DNA from: Alphaproteobacteria bacterium
GTDB taxonomy: Bacteria; Pseudomonadota; Alphaproteobacteria; ATCC43930; CGMCC-115725
Assembly (NCBI GenBank): GCA_019237175.1
Contig: JAFAHP010000741.1
Coordinates: forward strand, 1 to 9,006
Direction of reading: 5' to 3'
Length of the DNA stretch: 9,006 nt
Program-made: the position numbers and the translations under genes
The notes under the pieces: model-generated
What the model was told of the DNA's origin: nothing
What the model saw: the letters and a program-made list of their open reading frames with translations, nothing else
Database searches by the model: none
Part shown: positions 1 to 4,533 of the stretch, piece after piece
Layout of the letters: each line of letters opens with the position of its first letter
Numbering within the stretch: the first letter of the stretch is position 1

Positions 1-282
1 TGCTTTCCAGCCGCTCGCCACTTGCGGCACCGACAGCGAAAATTGCCGCGGCGGTTGATGGTAGTTATGGAGGGTGAGGTCGATCGTCGCGGTTTCGCCC
101 GCCCGCACGGTCAGCGCTGGATATTGGGTTGAAAGATAGATTCCGCTAACCGCGTTAGCGTCGGCGGATGTGACCGGCGGTGCGCCGGCAACCGCTCGGC
201 GGGCTGCGTCGCCGGGGTGGGCGGCAATCGCCGCCGAGGCCGCCAGCGCAACAATAGATCCTGCGATAATCGATCGCCGCAT
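1..282 (-). CDS. Exported NEW3-domain (COG1470-like) protein, 3' end beyond the window
   Basis: The first 94 codons are visible; the gene runs off the left edge in frame. Residues 1-20 form a Sec signal peptide: RR at positions 2-3, a hydrophobic Ile/Val/Ala core, and an AIA|A cleavage site after residue 20. After a short Ala/Pro-rich stretch, residues ~50-94 look like the start of an NPCBM-associated NEW3 beta-sandwich: a YPALTVRAGETATIDLTL strand pattern, then a conserved Asn (HNYHQ), then a V.Q.ASGW ending like the family's 'vP.gW' turn. NEW3 proteins of this kind (COG1470) are exported or membrane-anchored and, as I recall, are sometimes encoded beside ABC transporters; that context would lie outside the window. 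The start codon at 280-282 is supported by the signal peptide directly behind it and by GAGG at 292-295, 9 nt upstream. Its substrate and role are unknown. A longer 95-codon frame at 111-398 overlaps it but lacks protein-like character. Confidence 0.8.
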   Translation of the reverse strand, partial: MRRSIIAGSIVALAASAAIAAHPGDAARRAVAGAPPVTSADANAVSGIYLSTQYPALTVRAGETATIDLTLHNYHQPPRQFSLSVPQVASGWKA

Positions 283-310
283 CGCTCTTTACCTCTTTCC
301 CGCTCCCGTC

Positions 311-339
311 GCCGCTGAGCGCCGGGTCGCCCCAGCGGC
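311..339 (-). repeat. 7-bp inverted repeat in the leader of the NEW3-domain gene
   Basis: GCCGCTG (311-317) and CAGCGGC (333-339) are perfect complements separated by 15 nt, 29 nt upstream of the start codon and just before the ribosome-binding site. As RNA this would be a GC-rich hairpin near the RBS. An overlapping alternative pairs GCCGA (338-342) with TCGGC (352-356). Whether it has any function is unknown. Confidence 0.4.
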
Positions 340-368
340 CGACGGGCTGCATCGGCGGGGTGAAATAA

Positions 369-398
369 ATCAGACCGCAATCGGGTCGAAATGAACAA
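369..398 (-). promoter_or_regulatory. Possible sigma-70-type promoter for the NEW3-domain gene
   Basis: On the minus strand TTGTTC (393-398) and TCTGAT (369-374) are separated by 18 nt. Just upstream of the -35 lies an A/T-rich tract (399-407, GATTAAAAA-like on the minus strand) that resembles an UP element. This is the most AT-rich stretch of an otherwise GC-rich spacer. Transcription would start near 362 and give a leader of about 80 nt. The matches to consensus are only partial (3/6 and 4/6), so this is inference from position and composition. Confidence 0.33.
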
Positions 399-546
399 TT
401 TTTAATCTTGCCCGCGATGCACGCCGGCAGGGTAGACGTCGAGCGTCATTGCTTTTGGATTGGGATCTCCGCGTTGCCTACGATCCGCTTGATTCGTCCT
501 GGCCGGTCGACCTTTTGTCCGCGCGCCGGGGCGGGCAACCCGATCA

Positions 547-660
547 CTCGCGGACCCCTGTCGCGAGCCGGCTCTCCGGTTGCTTGATTCGATAACTTCC
601 GCAGAGACCTCTGCACTGTCGCGTCAATGACAGTTGAATAACTTCTCAACTCCGGCCGGA
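547..660. repeat. Cluster of short inverted repeats downstream of bamD
   Basis: The 381-bp spacer 283-663 has no gene I can support, but this part of it is packed with consecutive palindromes. The arms are CTCGCG 547-552 / CGCGAG 562-567; CCGG 568-571 / CCGG 576-579; GCAGAG 601-606 / CTCTGC 609-614; ACTGTC 615-620 / GACAGT 629-634; AGTTGA 632-637 / TCAACT 646-651; and the palindrome TCCGGCCGGA 651-660. The last lies only 3 nt past the bamD stop. The loop sequence ATAACTTC (638-645) recurs at 592-599. Two GATTC sites (491-495 and 586-590) are possible CcrM-type GANTC methylation sites. No stem is followed by a T run, so a classical intrinsic terminator is not seen. The array may be a 3' processing or stability element, or part of a small RNA. 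Confidence 0.5.
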
Positions 661-663
661 CAC

Positions 664-1476
664 TCAGAACAGGTTGCCGAAGGTACGGCTAAACCAGCCT
701 TGTGTCTGGGCGTCGGGTTCCTGAGTTCCCTTTAGGAGGGCGTAAGCATCCCCGTACCATCCGCTGCCCGGATAGTTATAGCCGAGCACCGCAGCGTTTT
801 GTTTGGCCTCGCTGGTCAGCCCGAGCGCCAGATCGCATTCGACCAACCTTTCGAGCGCTTCGGGAACGTGCGTCGTCGTCTGATATTTGTCGATCACCCG
901 CTTGAATCGATTCATCGCCGCCAGATAGTCTCCACGTTTCAGATAATAGCGGCCGATCTCCATCTCCTTCCCGGCCAAATGATCGCGGGTAAAATCGAGC
1001 TTTAGCTTGGCGTCACGTGCGTATTTGCTGTCGGGGAAGCGGCGCACGACATCGTCAAGCGCCTTTACCGCAGATTCTGTCGTCTTTTGGTCGCGGCCGA
1101 CATCGACAATCTGGATGTAATAGGAGATGGCTTTTAAATAATAGGCATAGGCAACGTCGTGATTTCCCGGATGGAGTTGGATAAAGCGGTCGGCGGCAAT
1201 GATCGCTTCGTCATAATTTCCCGACTCGTATTGAGCATAAGCGGCCATTAATTGGGCCTTCGTAGCCCAGATAGAATAAGGATGTTGGCTTTCTACCTGG
1301 TTGAAGGTGCCCGCCGCTTGGGCGTAGCGATCTTCGACCATCTGGTCCATGGCTTGATTGTAGAGATCGTCGACCGGTTTTTCGATATACGCGTCCTTGC
1401 TCGCGCCGCCGCAACCGGAGAGCGAAATGATCAGCGCGATTGCACAATAACGGACCGCACAGGGCGACGAGCGCAT
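664..1476 (-). CDS. bamD: Outer membrane assembly lipoprotein BamD (ComL/YfiO family)
   Basis: BamD is an essential lipoprotein of the BAM complex; it docks onto BamA on the periplasmic face of the outer membrane and helps insert beta-barrel proteins. The 270-residue product has a lipoprotein signal peptide: basic residues at 2 and 9, a hydrophobic core ~11-19, and the lipobox LSGC, with Cys22 as the expected acylated residue. The rest is tetratricopeptide-like: helix pairs of the type LYNQAMDQMVEDRYAQAAGTF (from ~38), AQYESGNYDEAI, and GRYYLKRGDYLAAMNRFKRV with the family's HVPEALERLVE motif near residue 205. Length fits the family (E. coli ~245). The ATG at 1474-1476 puts the signal peptide at the N-terminus; only a weak GAGA (1483-1486) serves as RBS. 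It lies 77 bp after lpxC, an order common in alphaproteobacteria, but the usual next gene, recN, is missing here. Confidence 0.95.
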   Translation of the reverse strand: MRSSPCAVRYCAIALIISLSGCGGASKDAYIEKPVDDLYNQAMDQMVEDRYAQAAGTFNQVESQHPYSIWATKAQLMAAYAQYESGNYDEAIIAADRFIQLHPGNHDVAYAYYLKAISYYIQIVDVGRDQKTTESAVKALDDVVRRFPDSKYARDAKLKLDFTRDHLAGKEMEIGRYYLKRGDYLAAMNRFKRVIDKYQTTTHVPEALERLVECDLALGLTSEAKQNAAVLGYNYPGSGWYGDAYALLKGTQEPDAQTQGWFSRTFGNLF

Positions 1477-1502
1477 GATCAGTCTCGTTGATTTCCCCCG
1501 AA

Positions 1503-1531
1503 TTTATGCCCTCGTCATTTCGCGCGCGCAA
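1503..1531 (-). promoter_or_regulatory. Possible promoter in the lpxC-bamD spacer
   Basis: In the 77-bp spacer the minus strand shows TTGCGC (1526-1531), a 17-nt gap, and CATAAA (1503-1508), about 27 nt before the bamD start. The hexamer matches are modest (3/6 and 4/6). If real, it would let bamD be transcribed apart from lpxC. Cotranscription with lpxC is equally compatible with the spacing, and I see no clear terminator in between. Confidence 0.25.
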
Positions 1532-1556
1532 GGGCAGGTGTGGCCGCGGCGGTGAA

Positions 1557-2486
1557 TTAAGCGCTCAGCCGCAATTGTTCGCCTGCGCTTACGCAACGGG
1601 ATGGACGCGGGGCAGGGTCCGGCACGGCATATGACCAGGCCTCGTCATCGGCGAAAAGCGCCGTCAGCAGCCGATGGTTGTGGCTATGTCCAGATTTCAC
1701 GCCACGAAACCGGCCGATGATCGGCGCGCCTGCGAGATAAAGATCCCCGACGGCATCGAGCAGTTTGTGACGAACGAACTCGTTTTCGTAGCGCAATCCC
1801 CCGCGGTTCAGAACCTGGTGGCCGTCGACGACGATCACATTGTCGAGCGAACCCCCGCGCGCCAAACCGGCGGCACGCAGACGATCGACGTCATTGCGAA
1901 AGCCAAAGGTGCGGGCCCGGCTGAGTTCGGACTTAAAAGAAGCGGTGTCGAGCGCCAGGGTCATTTGCTGATGCCGGACGAGAGGATTGTCATAGTCGAT
2001 CTCGAAACTCATCGAGAAGCCGAAATCGGGATTGAGTGCAGCCATCGCTCCATTCTCGACGACGCTGACCGGCTTGCGCACCGTGATCGCGCGGCGCGGC
2101 GCATCCTGCTGGGCAACGCCCGCGCATTCGATCAAAAAAACAAATGGCGCGGCGCTGCCGTCCATGATCGGCACCTCTGGTCCATCAAGTTCGACAATCA
2201 GGTTGTCGATTGCGGTTCCCGAAAGCGCCGCCATTAAATGTTCCACCGTCGCCACCAGCGCCCCGGCGCCATCGGACAGGCTCGTGCACCGAACCGATTC
2301 GACGACATTTTCCCAAGCGGCGCGGATCTCGGCCCCAATATCGGTTCGGCGAAAGATGATCCCGGTTTCCGGCGGCGCCGGGATCAAGTTCATCGACACC
2401 CTTTGGCCCGAATGAAGGGCAATCCCCCGGCAGCCAATCGCGCTGTTCAGCGTGTGCTGAAACGACGCCCCAACTTCCCCCAACAT
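1557..2486 (-). CDS. lpxC: UDP-3-O-acyl-N-acetylglucosamine deacetylase LpxC
   Basis: LpxC is the zinc deacetylase of the committed step of lipid A synthesis; it removes acetate from UDP-3-O-acyl-GlcNAc in the cytosol. The 309-residue protein is of normal length (E. coli 305). All expected active-site residues are present: TVEHLMAAL carries base Glu82 and zinc ligand His83; RHKLLDAVGD carries zinc ligands His240 and Asp244; GHSHNH carries catalytic His267. The ALHSG motif (residues 23-27) and PIMDGSA (106-112) are also typical. The ATG at 2484-2486 leaves an 8-residue lead before the conserved FQHTLNSAIGCRGIALHSG start; no strong Shine-Dalgarno is seen. The gene stands after a 433-bp spacer from ftsZ, so it probably has its own promoter. 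Its presence indicates a Gram-negative cell making lipid A. Confidence 0.97.
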   Translation of the reverse strand: MLGEVGASFQHTLNSAIGCRGIALHSGQRVSMNLIPAPPETGIIFRRTDIGAEIRAAWENVVESVRCTSLSDGAGALVATVEHLMAALSGTAIDNLIVELDGPEVPIMDGSAAPFVFLIECAGVAQQDAPRRAITVRKPVSVVENGAMAALNPDFGFSMSFEIDYDNPLVRHQQMTLALDTASFKSELSRARTFGFRNDVDRLRAAGLARGGSLDNVIVVDGHQVLNRGGLRYENEFVRHKLLDAVGDLYLAGAPIIGRFRGVKSGHSHNHRLLTALFADDEAWSYAVPDPAPRPSRCVSAGEQLRLSA

Positions 2487-2489
2487 GTA

Positions 2490-2520
2490 AACGCGTCTCG
2501 TTCAATGCCCCCAACGCGTC
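2490..2520 (-). repeat. Direct repeat of AACGCGTC just upstream of lpxC
   Basis: The octamer AACGCGTC (plus strand) occurs at 2490-2497 and again at 2513-2520, 23 bp apart, within 34 bp of the lpxC start. Each copy contains the palindrome ACGCGT. The spacing is about two helical turns, which would suit binding of a dimeric regulator to one face of the DNA, but no known regulator is recognised. The same hexamer also occurs inside coding sequence (e.g. near 3116), as expected at this base composition. Confidence 0.4.
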
Positions 2521-2522
2521 AA

Positions 2523-2551
2523 AACCTAGCGGGAGCCCGGCTTCGCAACAA
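2523..2551 (-). promoter_or_regulatory. Possible lpxC promoter
   Basis: On the minus strand TTGTTG (2546-2551) and TAGGTT (2523-2528) are 17 nt apart. Transcription would begin near 2516, giving a ~30-nt leader. The match is weak (3/6 each), but it lies where an lpxC promoter is expected and its -35 falls inside one arm of the inverted repeat at 2544-2577. Confidence 0.25.
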
Positions 2552-2577
2552 ATCACTCTTTGTGTCAGATTGTTGCG
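2544..2577. repeat. Perfect 8-bp inverted repeat upstream of lpxC (operator-like or leader hairpin)
   Basis: CGCAACAA (2544-2551) and TTGTTGCG (2570-2577) are exact reverse complements separated by 18 nt. Inside, CAC (2554-2556) can pair with GTG (2562-2564). As DNA, the arms are about 26 bp centre to centre and one overlaps the possible lpxC -35. As RNA, if transcription starts further upstream, it would form an 8-bp stem with a small inner stem in the leader. Both readings are inference. Confidence 0.5.
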
Positions 2578-2822
2578 CTGCACTGGCCATGAACGCGGTT
2601 CGGATCAGTTACTTAGAACCACGCCGTCGCGGTGGCGAGCCGCGTTGACCTTCGCCGGTGCAACTGGTTCAAGCGGATTGTGGCCAAGCCCGCGATCAAC
2701 GTAGAGCGCGCACCGGGGTGGCAATAGCTCCCTCCCGTAGGCGTCACCCGCGCGGGCTGGGTCGTGACAAGCGCAAGAGGTGTTGGCCGGGTCAACCCTC
2801 GGGTTTTCGTCCGACAGACCAT

Positions 2823-2869
2823 CCCCCGGGTTACCCCAGCGACGAGCGATCGGTCGCATAGCCCGGGGG
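2823..2869 (-). terminator. Two-tier GC-rich stem-loop after ftsZ, possible terminator or 3' stabiliser
   Basis: CCCCCGGG (2823-2830) pairs perfectly with CCCGGGGG (2862-2869). Within it GCGAC (2839-2843) pairs with GTCGC (2853-2857), giving an 8-bp outer and a 5-bp inner stem with an internal loop. It lies 50-97 nt past the ftsZ stop. No U run follows on the minus strand, so it does not meet the standard intrinsic-terminator pattern. It may terminate with help from Rho or protect the ftsZ mRNA 3' end. Confidence 0.45.
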
Positions 2870-2919
2870 CCGGGGGCGGCCACGGGGTCTATGGGAAAGG
2901 GTGCTTGCTGGATCCGAAA

Positions 2920-4407
2920 TTAGTTTGCCTGGCGCCGCAGGAAGGCAGGAATATCGAGCAGATCTTCTTCTTTGGCACCCGGGCGATCGGCCGGTTCGAG
3001 TGAGGCCAGCCGCGGCTGCGCGGGTTTAATCGCGGGCGGGATCGGCTGACGCTGGGGCTCCGGCGGCGCCGACCGCGCCCGGCCGACGCCGGTGACCCTT
3101 TCGATCAGGCTCGGTACGCGTCCCTTGGATTTCGGCGCCGCATCGCGCGGCGGCGCAGCGGCGGGCACTGCGGGCTGGGTCAACGGGATCGGGCGTGTCG
3201 GTCCGGCATCCGCGGGTTTGGGTGCGTGAAAGGCGCCACCCCGCATGGCTGCGGTCTCGGCAGTTGCCGCGGCCGGCGGCACGGGTTCGCTCTCCGGCTC
3301 ACCATGCCCCCCATCGGGCAGCGTCGGTGCGGCGTTCTGGGTCAGTACCGATTGTGCGTAACCGCCGGTTGTCGCCTCGCGCAGCGCCGGCGTATGGCGG
3401 CTGCTGACAAGGCTAATCGCGGGCCGTGTCTGGGTGAGTGCCTCAGCATCGATCCCGGTGGCAACGACCGAGATGCGCATCTTTCCGGGTAGCGAATCGT
3501 CAAAGGTCGAACCAAAGATTATGTTCGCGTCGGGATCGACCTCCTCGCGGATCCGGTTCGCAGCCTCGTCAACCTCGAACAGGGTCATGTCCGAGCCCCC
3601 GGTGATGTTGATCAGGACGCCCTTTGCGCCCTTCATCGACACGTCTTCGAGCAGCGGATTGGAGATCGCGGCCTCGGCGGCATCAATGGCTCGACGATCG
3701 CCCTCGGCCTCGCCGGTACCCATCATCGCCTTGCCCATCTCGCTCATGACCGTACGGATGTCGGCAAAATCAAGGTTAATCAGGCCCGGCATCACCATCA
3801 AGTCGGTGACCCCGCGCACCCCGGAGTGCAGCACGTCGTCCGCCATCTTGAAGGCGTCGGCAAAGGTCGTCCGTTCGTTCGCGACCCGGAACAGGTTCTG
3901 ATTCGGAATAATGATCAGAGTGTCGACGAATTTTTGAAGCTCTTCGATCCCGGCTTCGGCGATTTTCATCCGGTGGCTGCCCTCAAAATGAAAGGGCTTG
4001 GTGACAACGCCGATGGTCAATATCCCCGATTCGCGCGCGACGCGGGCAATGACCGGGGCGCCACCGGTGCCGGTGCCTCCGCCCATGCCGGCGGTGATGA
4101 ACACCATGTTCGAACCCTGCATCGCTTCGAGTAGTTCGTCGAGAGCCTCCTCGGCGGCGGCGCGCCCGACATCGGGCCGCGAACCGGCGCCAAGCCCGCG
4201 GGTGACGCCGATCCCCAACTGGATTTTGCGATGTGCGGATGATTGCGCCATCGCTTGCGCGTCGGTATTGCAGACGACAAAGTCGCAACCGACCAGGTTC
4301 GACCGGATCATGTTGTTGACGGCGTTTCCCCCGGCGCCGCCGACCCCGACAACCGTAATGCGGGGTTTCATCTCCTGCTCGTCCCTCGGGATGCTGAGAT
4401 TGATCAT
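2920..4407 (-). CDS. ftsZ: Cell division GTPase FtsZ
   Basis: FtsZ is the tubulin-like GTPase that polymerises into the Z-ring at midcell. The 495-residue product shows the nucleotide-binding GVGGAGGNAVNNM loop (residues 21-33), the tubulin signature GGGTGTG (109-115) and the T7 catalytic loop NLDFAD (211-216) with Asp213 and Asp216. The GTPase and C-terminal subdomains end near residue 320. A ~158-residue linker rich in Pro, Ala and charged residues follows, then the C-terminal peptide LDIPAFLRRQAN that binds FtsA and other partners. The long linker is normal for alphaproteobacteria (E. coli's is ~50). I place the start at ATG 4405-4407 because GGAGG (4412-4416) lies 4 nt upstream and homologues begin here. 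An upstream in-frame ATG at 4437 would add 10 residues but starts inside a palindrome without an RBS. A 126-bp spacer separates it from ftsA. Confidence 0.98.
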   Translation of the reverse strand: MINLSIPRDEQEMKPRITVVGVGGAGGNAVNNMIRSNLVGCDFVVCNTDAQAMAQSSAHRKIQLGIGVTRGLGAGSRPDVGRAAAEEALDELLEAMQGSNMVFITAGMGGGTGTGGAPVIARVARESGILTIGVVTKPFHFEGSHRMKIAEAGIEELQKFVDTLIIIPNQNLFRVANERTTFADAFKMADDVLHSGVRGVTDLMVMPGLINLDFADIRTVMSEMGKAMMGTGEAEGDRRAIDAAEAAISNPLLEDVSMKGAKGVLINITGGSDMTLFEVDEAANRIREEVDPDANIIFGSTFDDSLPGKMRISVVATGIDAEALTQTRPAISLVSSRHTPALREATTGGYAQSVLTQNAAPTLPDGGHGEPESEPVPPAAATAETAAMRGGAFHAPKPADAGPTRPIPLTQPAVPAAAPPRDAAPKSKGRVPSLIERVTGVGRARSAPPEPQRQPIPPAIKPAQPRLASLEPADRPGAKEEDLLDIPAFLRRQAN

Positions 4408-4410
4408 GCG

Positions 4411-4416
4411 TCCTCC
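4411..4416 (-). promoter_or_regulatory. Strong Shine-Dalgarno site of ftsZ, decides the start
   Basis: The minus strand reads GGAGGA here, followed by CGC and ATG. It is the clearest ribosome-binding site in the window and favours the ATG at 4405-4407 over the in-frame ATG at 4437. The genes upstream, from murB to ftsA, rely on overlapping stop/start codons instead, so ftsZ appears equipped for independent, higher translation. Confidence 0.7.
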
Positions 4417-4437
4417 ACTGCTGCGCAGCCTCGTCAT

Positions 4438-4455
4438 GCCCGGACCAGTCCGGGC
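4438..4455. repeat. REP-like palindrome in the ftsA-ftsZ spacer
   Basis: GCCCGGAC-CA-GTCCGGGC is a perfect 8-bp inverted repeat with a 2-nt centre. With its flank CTCGTCAT (4430-4437) it closely resembles the 'CGTCATGCCCGGAC..GTCCGGGCAT' palindromic units that I know to be dispersed in intergenic regions of many alphaproteobacteria. The right flank departs from that pattern (CTTCC instead of CATCC), so this may be a decayed copy. It sits 31 nt upstream of the ftsZ start, within the probable ftsZ mRNA leader. Only one copy is visible in this window, so dispersal cannot be shown here. Confidence 0.55.
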
Positions 4456-4495
4456 TTCCCCCTCATTTGGCCAAACCGATGTAGTCCTTTTTCGC

Positions 4496-4507
4496 CTATC
4501 CGGATAG
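4496..4507. repeat. 12-bp perfect palindrome in the ftsA-ftsZ spacer
   Basis: CTATCCGGATAG is a perfect palindrome with no central gap, 27 bp after the ftsA stop codon. On the minus strand it is followed by GCGAAAAAGG, so there is no terminator-type U run in the direction of transcription. A perfect DNA palindrome of this length is a plausible binding site for a dimeric protein, but no known site is recognised. Confidence 0.4.
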
Positions 4508-4517
4508 CGGTGGCGGA

Positions 4518-4529
4518 GAGAGCCCTCTC
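4518..4529 (-). repeat. Short hairpin just after the ftsA stop
   Basis: GAGAG (4518-4522) pairs with CTCTC (4525-4529) around a 2-nt centre, 4 bp past the ftsA stop codon. It is the first of three palindromes in the 126-bp spacer. It may mark the end of the tightly coupled operon or an RNA processing point. It lacks a U run. Confidence 0.3.
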
Positions 4530-4533
4530 AAAC

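Larger units (their letters stand above)
2487..2919. other. 433-bp gene-free spacer between ftsZ and lpxC
   Basis: Short open frames exist on both strands, but none shows protein-like composition, a good ribosome-binding site or a recognisable motif. The ftsZ-proximal part (2700-2880) is very GC-rich and full of short complementary runs. Examples are the palindrome CCCGCGCGGG (2747-2756), GGGTG 2716-2720 / CACCC 2745-2749, and AACCC 2794-2798 / GGGTT 2801-2805. Further on, CGTTGA (2643-2648) can pair with TCAACG (2696-2701). The lpxC-proximal part carries the inverted and direct repeats listed separately. I compared it by eye with 6S RNA, RNase P RNA, SRP RNA and tmRNA and see none of their signature segments. 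A structured 3' UTR or an unrecognised small RNA is possible. Confidence 0.6.

Noticed and set aside
446..649. A 67-codon minus-strand frame in the spacer downstream of bamD
   Set aside because: It has no recognisable motif and no good RBS, and it runs through the hairpin cluster, so a non-coding reading is better supported.
2794..2807. Plus-strand AACCCTCGGGTT followed by TT as an intrinsic terminator
   Set aside because: The stem is only 5 bp with a 2-nt loop, and there is no plus-strand gene upstream to terminate.
2605..2883. Minus-strand frames of 92 and 69 codons in the ftsZ-lpxC spacer
   Set aside because: Two frames overlap in the same GC-rich stretch, neither has protein-like composition, and the sequence is better explained by base-paired structure.
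2600..2919. Idea that the ftsZ-lpxC spacer encodes 6S RNA, RNase P RNA, SRP RNA or tmRNA
   Set aside because: A short segment (GGTCTGTCGGACGA on the minus strand) is loosely reminiscent of 6S RNA, but the long closing stem is absent. The signature segments of the other RNAs are also missing.
4408..4437. Upstream in-frame ATG at 4437 as the ftsZ start (505 residues)
   Set aside because: It abuts the palindrome, has no RBS, and the added MTRLRSSGGR is not typical of FtsZ. The ATG at 4405-4407 has GGAGG 4 nt upstream.
4408..4533. CtrA-type TTAA-N7-TTAA site before ftsZ, as known for Caulobacter cell-cycle promoters
   Set aside because: No TTAA occurs in the spacer, so CtrA control from this spacer is not supported by the sequence.
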